Source: Ustilaginoidea virens | Taxonomy: Eukaryota > Ascomycota > Sordariomycetes > Hypocreales > Clavicipitaceae | DNA: 64,000 nt | Direction of reading: 5' to 3' | NCBI RefSeq assembly: GCF_000687475.1 | Contig: NC_057319.1 | Location: forward strand, 3,338,001-3,402,000 | Shown here: positions 12,422 through 23,693 of the stretch, piece by piece | How the letters are laid out: every line of letters starts with the position of its first letter | Position numbering within the stretch: the stretch's first letter is position 1 | Made by a program: the position numbers and the translations under genes | The notes under the pieces: model-generated | Databases searched by the model: none | Told to the model about the DNA's origin: nothing | The model's input: the letters and a program-made list of their open reading frames with translations, nothing else

Positions 12422-14215
12422 ATGCACGACGACGCCAAAAACTCGACCGGCCTCAGCAGTGACGAGCTGGCGGAAGCCCTCCGCAACCATGTCCCCCATT
12501 CGACAGAAGAGAAGAAGCTGATTCGCAAGATTGACACGTTCCTCATGCCCGCTCTGTGGATCATGTACATCCTCAACTACGTCGACCGCACCAATATTGC
12601 AAGTCTCGCCGAACCCGTTCACTCACTTGCCTTGCTCCTGCCGCCTCCAGACTAGACATGCTCGTCCTGCTAGCTGCTAACGTGGGCGTTGGGGAGGGGC
12701 GGAAAAAGGGCAACGCCAAGATATCCGGCATGGCTACGGAGCTTGACCTCGACGAGGGTCGCTACGCATGGGTTCTTTCCATCTTCTTTTTCGGCTATCT
12801 CCTCTGCGAGGTGCCATCCAACATGATTCTCAGCCGAAGCAAGCCTTCCATCTTCCTGCCCACCCTTATGCTCCTATGGGGGGCTCTGAGTGCCCTAATG
12901 GCAGTCTCCAAGACGTACCGGGCGCTGCTGGGCTTTCGGTTCGTCCTGGGATGCGTCGAGGCAGGCTTCTTCCCCGGTGTTCTGTACTACCTAAGCTGCT
13001 GGTATACCAAGGCCGAATTAGGTGCGTTTATTATTTTTATTATTTTATTTTATTATTTTATTTTATTTTATTTTATTGTTTTTTTTAGGGGGGGGATATC
13101 CCCCCCCTTTTGCTCCTCCTTTATGTTCTCCTCCTTTAGCGAATGCGAAATGGCTTCATTGTCGAGGGAAAATCCGTGCTCCAACTCGTCGGTTGCGCAA
13201 CAGGCAAGAGGTTCGGCATCTTTTACACCGCCGCTGTGCTGTCGGGTGCTTTTGGCGGTCTTTTGGCGGGCGCCATCACCGGCCGCCTGCACGATGCGCA
13301 TGGCGTGGCCGGATGGCGCTGGCTTTTCATCGTCGAAGGCAGTGCCACCGTTTGCGTCGCCGCGGCGGCGTACTGCGTCCTGCTCGACTACCCGGGCACG
13401 TCGAAGCGCCTGGCGCCCCGGGAGCGGAGACTAGCCGCCATCCGCATCATCCACGACGGCCTCGCCAACGACGGCCTCGCCAACGACGGCCGGATGGGAC
13501 CCTGGCAGGCCTTTGTGGCGGCCGTCTGCGACCCCCGAACGTACATGTTTCTTCTGCTGTTCATGATGGACGCCGGAGCCGGCAGTAAGTGAGGTTGCAC
13601 AGAAGGGGGAGGGGTGGTTTTCCCAAAACTCCGCCCGTCTGTCCTCGTCAAGATTCGCTGACAAAAGCGCTCTCCAAAGGCATCAGCTACTTCATCCCCA
13701 CAATCACGCTCACGCTGGGGTACGAATCCACCACGGCGCAGTACATGACGGTGCCCATCTACGCCGTGGCTGCCGTGTGCGTCAACCTGCTCGCGTGGTC
13801 GTCGGACCGGGCGGCCGAGCGGCGGTGGCACATCGCCGCCGCGCTGGGCGTCGGCTTCGCCTGCAGCGCCGGCTGCGCCGCGGTGCAGAACCCCCTGGTG
13901 CGCTACATGATGCTCTGCCTCCTCGCGGCGGGCATCTGGTCCGCCCTGCCGCTCGTGCTCTCCTGGACGAGCAGCACCATCAGCCTGCCCGCCGAGAAGA
14001 GGGCCGTTGCGCTGGCCCTCGTCAACGCCGTCGGCAACCTGTCCAGCGTCTACGGCAGCCGCATATGGCCCGAGGAGGACAGGCCCGCGTTCCGCATCGG
14101 GTTCGGCGTCACGGCTGCGTTCCTGGGAACAGCTGCCGCCCTGGCCGCTGCGATTCCGCTCCTGTGCAGGGCGGTGGATCGCCGGACGGCAGCGCAAAAT
14201 GCTGCCGAGGAGTAG
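12422..14215 (+). CDS. MFS transporter, anion:cation symporter (Dal5/allantoate permease-like) type
   Basis: Four exons: 12422-12598, 12709-13021, 13204-13584 and 13680-14215, giving 468 residues. The joins restore family motifs: NYVDRTNI/GNAKISGM, YTKAELG/KRFGIFYTAA and DAGAGS/ISYF. Intron 1 starts GCAAGT and ends AAAAAG, a GC-AG intron with branch sequence GCTAAC near 12677. Intron 2 carries a TTTTA repeat and a G-run followed by a C-run. Intron 3 starts GTAAGT. About twelve membrane segments can be traced, and RLHDAHGVAGWRWLFIVEG marks the middle of the protein. The family takes up organic anions such as allantoate, nicotinate, pantothenate or biotin across the plasma membrane, and the substrate here is unknown. 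The central loop contains an imperfect five-residue duplication (DGLAN twice) near 13458-13487. A start at 12272 would add 50 residues. Confidence 0.85.
13027..13077 (+). repeat. TTTTA-type repeat in MFS intron 2
   Basis: An AT-only tract built from TTTTA and TTATT units starts five bases after the GTGCGT splice donor. A GGGGGGG/CCCCCCC-flanked GATATC at about 13090-13109 follows it in the same intron. Confidence 0.85.
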
Positions 14216-14864
14216 TGTTTGCTGCTTGAACTTCTTCCTCGAGGCTTTTCTCTCTTCCTTCTCCACGTCGGGGTTTCCAAAGCGATTCGCAGGGTTTTCC
14301 CAATTGGCAGGCCGTTGCTGGTAACTAGACCTCAAACGCAGGTAATACAACAACTTGGAGCATCCATTGCAACATGACTTCGGCCAATGGGCAAACAGGC
14401 AAGTCCTCGACTAAAAGAGGGAAAGGACGGGGGGAGGGGGGGGGGGGGGGGAAGGAGGAGGAGGGGGCCCCTTGTTGTCAAACCGCCCCCCCCCCCCCCC
14501 CCCCCCCCGGCTGAGCAACGTGCCAGAGAGCTGCGAGACACATTTCCCCAACATGCAGACATGAGAAAGGATGAACTATCGCGCTTGTATAAGCGTGGGA
14601 TATGTATCAGAGTGCTTCCCCGCACAGAGACTACTGGATATCTGAACAGCAGCCAAAGATTTGAAAGAAAAAGAAGAAACGAGTAAAAGAAGGGAAAATA
14701 TGTGCGAATTACAGCTTGATAGACAAAAGGCGTTGGCTGTAGCTCCTTTACTTTTGCAAAACGCAATCCACCCCCGCAAGTCCACACAATTCGGGTTGGC
14801 CAGAATCTCCCAACGAAGACTCGCGACTCGCCCCGGCCGGTTCTCCTCTTTCCGGCCTGGTTCC
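14216..14864. other. Convergent intergenic region with G-run and C-run
   Basis: This is the space between the 3' ends of the MFS carrier and the beta-tubulin. Its centre is an uninterrupted G-run (14436-14451), a GGA-rich spacer, and then a 23-base C-run (14486-14508). No coding region is seen. Confidence 0.6.
14436..14508. repeat. G16 ... C23 inverted homopolymer pair
   Basis: A run of 16 G and a run of 23 C, separated by about 34 bases, are complementary and could pair in single-stranded DNA or RNA. They lie between two convergent genes. Confidence 0.8.
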
Positions 14865-16967
14865 TCACCCTTCTGCTGGTTGCGCGCCCGGCTCTTCGTC
14901 CTCGTATTCCTTTGCGTCGTCGTTGTCGTCGTCAATGGTGGCATCCTGATACTGCTGGTACTCGGCAATCAGGTCGTTCATGTTGGACTCGGCCTCGGTG
15001 AACTCCATCTCGTCCATGCCCTCGCCGGTGTACCAGTGCAGGTATGCCTTGCGACGGAACATGGCGGCGAACTGGTCGCCCACGCGCTTGAAGATGTCCT
15101 GGATGGCGGTAGAGTTGCCAACAAAGGTGGAGGCCATCTTGAGGCCCTTTGGCGGCACGGTGCACATGGACGTCTGCACGTTGTTGGGGATCCATTCGAC
15201 AAAGTAGGCCGAGTTCTTGTCCTGCGTCTTGCGCATCTGGTCCTCCACTTCCTTGCCCGAGATCTTGCCGCGAAACATGGCTGAGCAGGTCAGGAAACGG
15301 CCGTTGCGGAAGTCCGACTTGGCCATCATGTTGCGAGGGTCCAGCATTTGCTGCGAGAGATCCGCCACGGTGACAGATCGGAAGGCGTTGGTGCCGCGAC
15401 TGGTCAAGGGGGCAAAGCCGACCATGAAGAAGTGAAGACGGGGGAAAGGGACCTAGGATTAGGGGGATAATTGTTAGCGTTTGCTGGATCATTCCCGAGT
15501 GTAAGGTTTTTTTTCTTTTCTCTTTTTTTTTCTCCCCCCCTCCAATGCGACAGAAGTGGATGAAACTGGCGCTGCGCTGGCTGTCTTACCAAGTTAACAC
15601 ACATCTTTCGCAAGTCAGAGTTGAGTTGGCCGGGGAAGCGCAGGGAAGTCGACACGCCTGACATAACAGTCGAGATGAGATGATTCAGGTCGCCTGTTGA
15701 TGGGTTGGCCAGCTTGAGGGTACGCAGGCATATGTCGTAAAGAGCCTGGTTGTCGATGCAAAAGGTGGCATCCGAGTTCTCAACCAGCTGGTGGACGGAT
15801 AGAGTTGTGTTGTAAGGCTCCACGACGGTGTCAGAAGTCTGAGCGGACGGTACCACGCTAAAGGTGGCCATCATTCGGTCGGGAAATTCTGTTGCGGAGG
15901 GTCACCAAGGTCAGTTGCTGCATTGCATTCGCACCGGCTCTTTTTTTTTTTGGCTTTTACGATTGATGCTTTTGCTTGCTTTCAAGGGATGATAGGGGGG
16001 GGCTTTACCTTCGCGAATCTTTGCCAGGAGCAAGGTGCCCATGCCGGAACCGGTGCCGCCTCCCAGGGAATGCGTGATTTGGAAGCCTTGCAGAATGTCG
16101 CAGTTCTCGGCCTCACGGCGGACGACATCGATGACCTCCTCGACGAGTTCTGCGCCTTCGGTGTAATGGCCCTTGGCCCAGTTGTTGGCGGCAGATGACT
16201 GGCCAAAGACAAAGTTGTCGGGTCGGAAGAGCTGGCCCAGCGGACCAGCCTTTACGGCATCCATTGTGCCGGGCTCCAGGTCGACAAGCACGGCGCGGGG
16301 AACATATTTCTTGTTTGAAGCCTAACAACGTGGCCCAGGGACGTCGATCTTGTCAGGGTTGACCAGAAAAGGGGCGCGCCCACCCGCAGGCGTCAAAGGG
16401 GAAGAGGGTTTGCTCCTCACCTCGTTGAAGTAGACGTTGATTCGATCAAGCTGGATGTGGTCTTGGCCAGTATATCTAGGTGACAAGGAACGTGTTACCT
16501 CGAGCTACGAAGCCACGACTTGTACTCTATTCATCATCTTTTTTTTTTTTTTTCTGGTTCCATGCCAGCAAAGATAAGAGAGGTGAAATAGGGAGAAGGA
16601 AGGGGGGGGGGGGGGGGGGGGGGAGGATGGAAGAACCCACACTCCGTTATTCTCCAAGCCATGCTCGCCGAGAATCGTCTGCCAAAACGCAGTGCCAACT
16701 TGGTTGCCCTACGGCGGCTTTAGAAGATGCACAGTTGAAGAATCGTCGCAAGCCGGGTCCCCGGGTCCCTGGGGCTCGGAAACTTACACACTGGCCGACT
16801 TGGAGATGGACCTGTTGGAGGGGAAGGGGGGGAACGGCTCGTTAGTCGCCGGGCTTTTCTCTCGTGTCTTCTTGTTCCTTTTCTCCTTCTTGCCCCCCCT
16901 CCGTCACGGCTGCAGCCATGAGGAAGCAATGCGAGGATGAGGAGGGTGAACATACAATCTCTGGCAT
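14865..16967 (-). CDS. Beta-tubulin, divergent paralogue with Ala at position 198
   Basis: Seven exons on the minus strand: 16956-16967, 16788-16811, 16641-16708, 16421-16475, 16009-16321, 15590-15888 and 14865-15452. All phases close, giving 452 residues with no alignment gaps through residue 200. The tubulin signature [27 protein letters not shown], the [13 protein letters not shown] join and the acidic tail are present, so the protein should polymerise with alpha-tubulin into GTP-binding microtubules. The first two coding exons are tiny: 12 nt (MPEI) and 24 nt (VHLQVGQC). Residue 198 is Ala (codon GCC) where the main fungal beta-tubulin has Glu; Phe167 and Phe200 are retained. The N terminus is MPEI rather than MREI, and residue 9 is Val rather than Thr. 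These differences mark it as the second, faster-evolving beta-tubulin of Sordariomycetes rather than the essential copy, an inference from the sequence. Intron 3 contains a 22-base poly-C tract on the sense strand. Confidence 0.93.
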
Positions 16968-19960
16968 GATGTCTCGGGTGCCGGCGGAACGGGCGGGCGG
17001 GCGAGCGAAGCAAAATAGCCTCGCGGCGGCGGCGATGGGGCAACGGAAAGCGAAGCGACTCGAGAGGCTCAAGGGTCGCCCAAGCAAGCAAAAGCCAGCA
17101 AAGCACGGCACGGATGTCGTCCAGTCTCCTGCGAAGGATTTTTTTTTTCTTTCTTTTTTCCCTTTTTTTTTTCTTTTTTATTTTTGTTTCGTTCGTTTTG
17201 GACTCGGGTTTTCGGTTCTGCTCCTTTGTTTTCCCCCCTTTGTTGTGGGAAAGGGTCTTTTTTTTTTTTTTTTTTTTTTTTTCTGTTTTTTTCTTTTTGG
17301 GAACTCGGCTGCCTGGCGCCCAGGGTAGCGCTTGGCTGGGCTTGCTGTATGTATGTAGGCGGCTAGGCGGGCAAGCCCAATGCTTTGTTTGTGCCACTCA
17401 ACGCCCAAGGCGAGAAATGAAATGAAAATGCTCAGTCCAGATGACATGTAACTTGCGCACATTCATGGGGCGGGTTCTCGCTGGCGGACGCAGCGGGCTG
17501 GTACTTGCGCACTTTGCCAAACATACTACTCCGTAACATAACCCTCTCGTCCACCGTCACCGCCACCGCACCGCGCCGCACCGCAGCGAAATGCCAAGGC
17601 GAGATGATTGGGCGTGACAGCCCAGGATTTGTGGAGACGGTGCTGCCATTTGGCCGCATTGGGCGGTGGACCCACTAGCTATCCTTTTGCGGACAAGAAC
17701 AACAGCAACAACAAACAACAAACAACAAACAACAAACAACAACAACAACAACAACAACAACAAGACTCGTCCGTCTTCCTTCTTCTTAATGTCCTTTTCC
17801 CCCTTTCCCCTTGTCGGCTTGGTGAATTCGGGAATGCTCCCTCTTGTACGAGACAACGTCCTTCTTCTTCTCCTTCTTCTTCCTCCGATATCCTGCTGCA
17901 TTCTGCGCAAGAACAGTCTCGAGCTGTCGTGTAATCACCCGTTGTGCTCGGTAGCCAAGTACCGAGCAACGCAGAGTAATGATGTATCTATCACGTCATA
18001 CATCTCGGAGATGTGAACGAGAAAGTCCCCTGGTTGATCTGAGGACAGTGAAAGACGATTCCCTTTGCCTAATTGCCGAATCACTCGGAAAGAGGCTGGG
18101 CGGGAGAGGTGATGTGATGCAAGTCATGTCGGGTCCATTTCGCTCCACCCGTCAGTTAGATTACGTTTACGGAGTACCTTGGCCTGGTTGAGTTGAAACG
18201 TTGAACGTTGAGGGCTGAAGGAAACTCGTTCCGCTAACCTCCACATGCTCCGTACACGCCAAGTAAAGCTCATGCCTCGCGGTTCTAGAAGCTCCATACC
18301 CTGCATGTGATTGGGAACTTGGAACTTGTTGAATCGTGCCGTTATAATACCTCCCAAGAGGTCTGGTGCTCAAGGGCAGATGGTACTAAACCGATGCCCC
18401 CTTTTTCAACAGATGCCGTCTGGTGTACCATGTTCTTCATGCTCGTGCTGGTCGGAGCTATGTACCTACCTTAGGTACCTAGATAAATCCACTGCACAGT
18501 CCCCTTTCGCGCTGGGGCTCCAAAAATGGGGCGATGGGGGCGATAGGGGCGGAGGGGGGGGCACCTTCCTCCACTGCGGCCAACTACGTCGTGTGCTCGC
18601 TCCACAAAAGAAATATTCGCCAAAATACAACAGACGCAGCAAAAAAGAAAAAGAAAAAAAAAAAAACACACGACAACCCTCGCAAACCTCATCACCAAGG
18701 GGCTTTTATTTTTTTTTTCCATTCAAGAAAGTGCTCCGAGTCCGAGTATCTCGCTCGCTTCCTGCACCGATAGCTGAGAGCTGAGAGTCAAAACTGAGTA
18801 AAGGTGCCGGCCGAGACCCCTTCCCCACTGCTAGCACTCTCCGTTCTGTGCACGCTGTCTCGCAACCCCTGCTTCATACTGTGTATCCCAATTTGCCCTG
18901 ATTTCCACGAGATAACTGACTGCCTTGCCACCCAGATCGTATCGAACAACATACCGTATCTCAACCCTTTGCTTCCAGCACCGCTCCGCCCCCCTTCGTG
19001 CGCCGATAGGTCGGCCATCCCCTATCCCTGCCTCGAGTTTCTATCCGCCCCCTAATGCACCTGGGGCACGACCCGCCCTACTAATCCAAGCAGGGCTTCG
19101 ATGCTGGCAGCCATACGGGATAACTTTATTCATATCTGTGCCTGCCCGGCTCCGGCAGTTCCTGACCCTGTTCCTGACGCTACGTCGTACATAAAGATTA
19201 CGCATCGGGTACACAAGTTCATGCCGCATAGAATATAGGGGTTCCCCATGTCATCGTTGCTCGTGACGTGGCCACGCCCATTTATTTTGGAACAACACCG
19301 TTTAATGCCTTGTCCTGCCTGAGTGCTAGATGTTTGTATCGGCAGTTTTATCTAAACAAGAATGGAATGGCATCGACTGAAACACTCGGTCAAGGTCAGC
19401 AGATCAGCCCCATGGTGCCTGGTACGCATTACGCAGTGAGCCAGGTTGAGCCCGGTAATGCTTGGCACATTGTATTGCACAATCCCTGCACGGTTCCATG
19501 TTGATGGTGAAATCTCCAGCGACCGGCAACAACGTTGCCGGCAATCACACCTCGCCCGTGCTTTCTTCCTCTTTTCGTCTTTTTCCTTGTCTTTCATGAG
19601 CTCCAAGTTCACATGGACCGACGTCAGCACCACCCACGGACGGAGTGGAGGCGCTTCAGGGTGCAGGTTATCTAGCATGTGTCCCCAATCTATTTATGTT
19701 CTTTCGCTTCCCACATGTCTTTATTTTGCTTTACTTTTTCTCCCCTTGTGCTTCCGGGTGTATAAGTCGGTATCGCTCCTTTACTCGACTCCCATTGCTT
19801 TCCTTTCCCGGCTTTCGAATCGGGCTCTTTGTTTGCTTTCCCTCTCAGCAAACCTGCCATAGCCAACTGCGAGAACCGACCGCCGAGAAAAGGAAGAGGA
19901 AACAAGGCAAAGGCAGAAAAAAAAGAGGAGGAGGGGAGAACGGCGGCTCTATGAAGAACC
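16968..19960. other. 3.0 kb intergenic region between divergent tubulin and MFS genes
   Basis: No gene is supported. Visible elements are long T-rich tracts at 17137-17180 and 17258-17297, TACTCCGTA at 17527-17535, its complement at 18168-18176, a CAA repeat at 17700-17763, and TACCTACCTTAGGTACCTA near 18462. A TATA-like GTATAAG lies near 19759, about 200 bases before the second MFS start. A purine-rich leader at 19885-19945 directly precedes that start. Confidence 0.5.
17700..17763 (+). repeat. CAA/CAAA microsatellite
   Basis: Repeated CAA with interspersed CAAA units, intergenic, upstream of the beta-tubulin. Confidence 0.9.
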
Positions 19961-21900
19961 ATGGCTAAATCGACGGCGGAGGTCCGGACTGAAAGCGTGC
20001 GCCTCAGTGTGACGTTGTCGCCCCAGGGAACCCTCGTCGGCGAGCCATCCATTGTCGACCTGGAAGATTATGAGGTTTCCAAGGGCAATACCAAAGCCCT
20101 GTTGAGGAAAATCGATCGAAATCTGATACCCATCATCACGGCTCTCTATCTACTGTCTTGGCTGGATTTTTCGAACTTGGACAACGCCAAAGAGAACGGG
20201 CTCACAAAGGATCTGCGCATGACAGGTAAGGATGACTTTAATGTAAGGCGGATGCAGACCCCTTATGCGTAACCTATGCGTAGAAAACGAGGGAATCAAC
20301 ATGGCCTCAATCTAATACCGGACAGATTGCCGTTTCCGTCTTCTTCCCGTCCTACTTGATCTCTCAGATACCATCCAACTTGGTCATGAGAGCATGGCGG
20401 CCTTCGCTCTGGGTTCCCAGCTTGATGCTGGGCTGGGCCATGATCATCACTTGCATGGGGTTTGTTCGGAATTTTGCGGGATTGCTTGTCGCTCGCGTTT
20501 TCCTTGGTCTCTTCGAGGGAGGCGTGTTTCCCGGAATTGTCTATTTGTAAGTCGGCGGCGGTGTTTGAACCTTGTTAGGGGGCGCGTATGATGCTGACGA
20601 TGCTCGATGTAGCATTTCAATGTGGTACCAAAGTCATGAATGCGGTCTTCGCATTGCCATGATGTACTCTGTCGCAGTGGCGGGCGACTCCTTTAACGAT
20701 CTCGTTGGAAATGCCATTCTACGCTTGGACGGCCGAGCCGGCCTCGGAGGCTGGTGCTGGCTATTCATCATGGAGGGAAGCGTCACCTTGGTCGCAGGTA
20801 AGCAAGTCAGCAAGATAGGGCTGTTGTCTCGAAACTTGTTGCGTGCTATCTGGGGACTGACGTGGATAAATGAGCAGCTCTCGTGGCTTTCAGGCTGATG
20901 CAAGACTACCCCGAATCGGCCACATTTCTCACGCCATTCGAAAGACGACTGGTGATGCAACGAATCGACGAAGAACAAGGATCAATGCCCAAGAACTTCC
21001 GCCTGAAATACGTCAAGGACGCACTGACAGACTGGAAAATCTGGGTCCACATGCTTGTCACTTTGGGAGTCACGGTGCCCATGTTTGCCATTTCCCAATT
21101 CCTCCCGGGCATTATTGAGGAAATGGGGTATCAAGGCGTGCAAGCCAAGCTCATGGGTATTCCCCCTCGTCTCGTTGCCAGCGCGTTTGTGCTGGCGGGA
21201 GGATTTGCAGCCGATCGGCACGAACAGCGTGGCGTTTTCATTATTGGCTTCTGCCTCATCGGGTATGTGTCCAGTGTGTCTAGTCTTATAGTCTTGGGGG
21301 ATGGGGGGGAACACTCCTTCTCATCAACTTGACTGCTGACAAGTTCCTTGTTGGGACGGCAACAGAATGGTGGGATTTTCCATTCTCGGAACAGCCAAGA
21401 GTCTGGAGATGGAGTACGTAGCCACATTCTTGATCGCCATAGGAACGTTTCCGATTGTTCCTCAAGATGTTGCCTGGAATGCCAACAATATCGGCGGATC
21501 GACCAAACGGGCAGTTGGAATCGCGATGCAGATTGGTTTGGTAAGCTACGACACGACACCCTGCCTTGGCATCTCGCCTCGTCTCATCTTGTGGTTGAAT
21601 GTACAAGTCTAGGACAATGTTTGGCTGATTCCCGAATGCTTTCTCCAGGGCAATCTGGGCGAGGGACTGGCTGGGTTCATCATCTGCAAGGAGAATGCTC
21701 GCCGGTTCGTCTCGGGTCACGGGATACTTTTAGGAATGATGGGTGTAAGTTGCGTGCTTACCGCGGTCATGACGTGGTATTGCCGGAGGGAGAACCAGAT
21801 GCGAGCGTCGCGGCAATATCTACCGTGCTTGACGACTCGAGAACAGCTAGAGCAGCGAGAACGTGGTGACCGGGCGTCGTTTTTTGTCCTGACCACCTGA
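19961..21900 (+). CDS. MFS transporter, anion:cation symporter type (second carrier)
   Basis: Six exons: 19961-20242, 20326-20546, 20613-20797, 20878-21262, 21366-21540 and 21649-21900, giving 499 residues. The joins restore family sequence: MTGKDDFN/IAVSVFF, GIVYF/ISMWYQ, TLVAA/LVAFRLMQDYPES, FCLIG/MVGFSIL and MQIGL/GNLGEGLAG. Introns are 66-108 nt with GTAAG(T/C/G) or GTATGT donors. The N-terminal motif SWLDFSNLDNAK is typical of the fungal anion:cation symporter family, which imports organic acids and vitamins across the plasma membrane; the substrate is unknown. The middle loop VAVAGDSFNDLVGNAI departs from the usual Gly-rich sequence there. It lies divergently from the beta-tubulin and belongs to the same broad family as the carrier at 12.4-14.2 kb, but is clearly not a recent copy. 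A G-run of about 20 bases starts six bases past the stop codon. Confidence 0.86.
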
Positions 21901-22322
21901 CACAGGGGGGGGGGGGGGGGGGGGGGCACTTGACAGCGGTACGTTGGATAGAGGCGGGTTGCCTGGAGAGGACAGGGACGGACAGGGACGGAGCAGTGCG
22001 CTGTGCAAAATCATGCTGCACGCAATGCCATGATAAGAGACTTGTTCAAGTTTGTGCCAGTGAGCACACCAGAGCCGACGTGCCTTGTTTATATACCTAC
22101 CTACACAGTCGTGACAGACGTCCACTCCACACACAAACCCATACATACATATCTTCTTTGTCTCGCCAGCAAGCAGTGAGCAGCGAGAGAGCAATTGAAA
22201 CGAGAAAAAAAAAGAAAAAAAAAGAAAAAGAAAAGAAAAAAAAGAAAAAGAAAAAGGCAAAAAAAGGGAGGAAGGCACAGCCCCCCTACGCCCTGACAAA
22301 TGCAATGCCGTCTTGTAAAGAG
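21901..22322. other. Convergent intergenic region
   Basis: This lies between the 3' ends of the second MFS gene and the RNase gene. It holds a G-run at 21907-21926, a short GGACAGGGACGGACAGG duplication near 21971 and an A-rich AAAAAAGA tract at 22205-22267. No coding region is seen. Confidence 0.55.
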
Positions 22323-22832
22323 CTAAGAGGTGCCAGAGCAGCCGACAAAACTGTTTCCGCTAGCACCGGTGTGGGTAATGACACCGGAAATCTCGCAGTC
22401 ATCGGTGATGATGACGCGGTCCGGGCCGGGACGACCTACCACGGGCAAAAAGACATTAGCAACAGGGAAAGCGCGCCACGAGCAAGGAGGGGGAATGGAC
22501 ACAGGCACGTATGCCTGCTCGTATGCCTGCATGTATGTTGACGACGCACCGCCGCTGTAGATGGCACCTGACGCGAGGATAGGGAACTCTTGGTACGGGC
22601 CCGGCACGCCGCCAAAGTAGAAGCCCTCGTAGTCGTTGTAGCGGTGAGGATAGGACGATGAGCCGGCCTCGCCTCCGTCGAGCACGTAGTCGCAGGCCGC
22701 GTCCGCGGCGGCCTGGACGGCAGAGCCGCTGTACACGACGGTCCCGCAGGTGGTGCCGGCGACGGCGGTCGCGACGGGGGCAGCGCGCGCCGTGGCGGCG
22801 ACAAGCAAACCCGCGAGCAGTGCGAGGTGCAT
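22323..22832 (-). CDS. Secreted guanyl-specific ribonuclease, T1/F1 family
   Basis: Exons 22550-22832 and 22323-22435 on the minus strand give 131 residues. Intron 22436-22549 has a GTGCGT donor, a GTAG acceptor and a GCTAAT branch; it splits the conserved SGG/RPGPDR segment. Residues 1-17 form a signal peptide. The catalytic residues of the family are all present: His63 (SYPHRYN), Glu82 (YQEFP), Arg101 (GPDRV) and His116 (ITHTGASG). Four cysteines (29, 47, 108, 127) can form the two disulfides. The enzyme should cleave single-stranded RNA after G outside the cell, giving 2',3'-cyclic phosphates. Fungi use such enzymes for nutrient release, and related folds serve as effectors. The frame reads through the intron unspliced, so a mis-annotated 169-residue version is easy to produce. 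Confidence 0.93.
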   Translation of the reverse strand: MHLALLAGLLVAATARAAPVATAVAGTTCGTVVYSGSAVQAAADAACDYVLDGGEAGSSSYPHRYNDYEGFYFGGVPGPYQEFPILASGAIYSGGASSTYMQAYEQAYVPVSIPPPCSWRAFPVANVFLPVVGRPGPDRVIITDDCEISGVITHTGASGNSFVGCSGTS

Positions 22833-23693
22833 GCTGGCGAGTTCAACGGGTCAAGCTGGGGGATTTGGGTGTTGTTTTTATTTGATTCCTTCCTTCCGAC
22901 CGACCTGCCGACCTGCCGACCTGCCGATCTGAGAAACCGGGGGGGTGGAAAAGAAGGAAATGAAGGGGTAAGCGCGCAGCCAGGAATCAATACTCGAGTC
23001 CCCCAGAAGCGGTGGGCTTTTTTCCCCTTTTTAACTTTATTCCTTTTACTTCGTTTTCATTTTCATTTTCATTTTCAATTTTTTTTTTGCCCTCTGGTCC
23101 TTGGCACTCGGCAATCCCGCCGTGTCGGGCCATGTTGCGCGTCTTGGAAGGTTGGCCGTGGTGGGATCAATGTCAGCTGAGGGCCCGGCAACGCAGGCGT
23201 TGGCGCGGGGGGGTGGGGGGCCGTGTGTGACGGCAAATCTTTGCCGAACGGGAGGGATCACCGATAAGAGAGGGGAGCAAGGGCTCGGTGCGCTTGGCCG
23301 CGAAGCACGTGCCTTGTTGCGGGGACCGGGCGTGGTCCGGTCAGGAAGGTGGTAACGGGCTGCCGGCATGGTTACGGAGGTGAATGGCCGTTAGGCGCGG
23401 TGGGGCCAGGCACGCTATTGGCAGGGGGGGCAAGCTGCTATGCCGGCTTGGCAGCTGGCAGCTGGTGGGTGGGGAATTGCAGCTGGTAAGCGGGCAAGCG
23501 GGCAGCGGGCAGCGGACAGCGGACAGCATGCACCAGACGTCACTGGTTACTGGATTGCGGAGGGCAGCTGGCAGCTGGCAGCTGGCCGGGTTGAGCGCCC
23601 GCGAGGACGCAGGCGACATGGCACTCCCACGAGCGGCAGGCGCGACGGGTTATTGGTCAGGAGGTGCTGGTGGTGCTGGTGGTGCCTACCTAC
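22833..23693. other. Intergenic region upstream of the RNase gene
   Basis: No gene is supported. It holds a CGACCTGC tandem stretch at 22901-22927, a CATTTT repeat near 23055-23080, and short GGCAGCTGGCAGCTGG and GCGGGCAGCGGACAGC tandem repeats at 23450-23585. TACCTACCTAGG occurs at 23687-23698, at the 3' end of the next gene. Confidence 0.5.

Noticed and set aside
12600..12655. Reading through MFS intron 1 to the stop near 12655, implying a truncated pseudogene
   Set aside because: The GC-AG intron restores the family sequence in phase and the downstream exons are intact.
21348..21869. Plus-strand open frame of 173 codons within the second MFS gene
   Set aside because: It is out of frame with all MFS exons and crosses introns. 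The true exons 5 and 6 explain the region.
22436..22549. RNase as an unspliced 169-residue protein
   Set aside because: The extra 38 residues interrupt the conserved SGG/RPGPDR segment, and good donor, branch and acceptor sites flank them.
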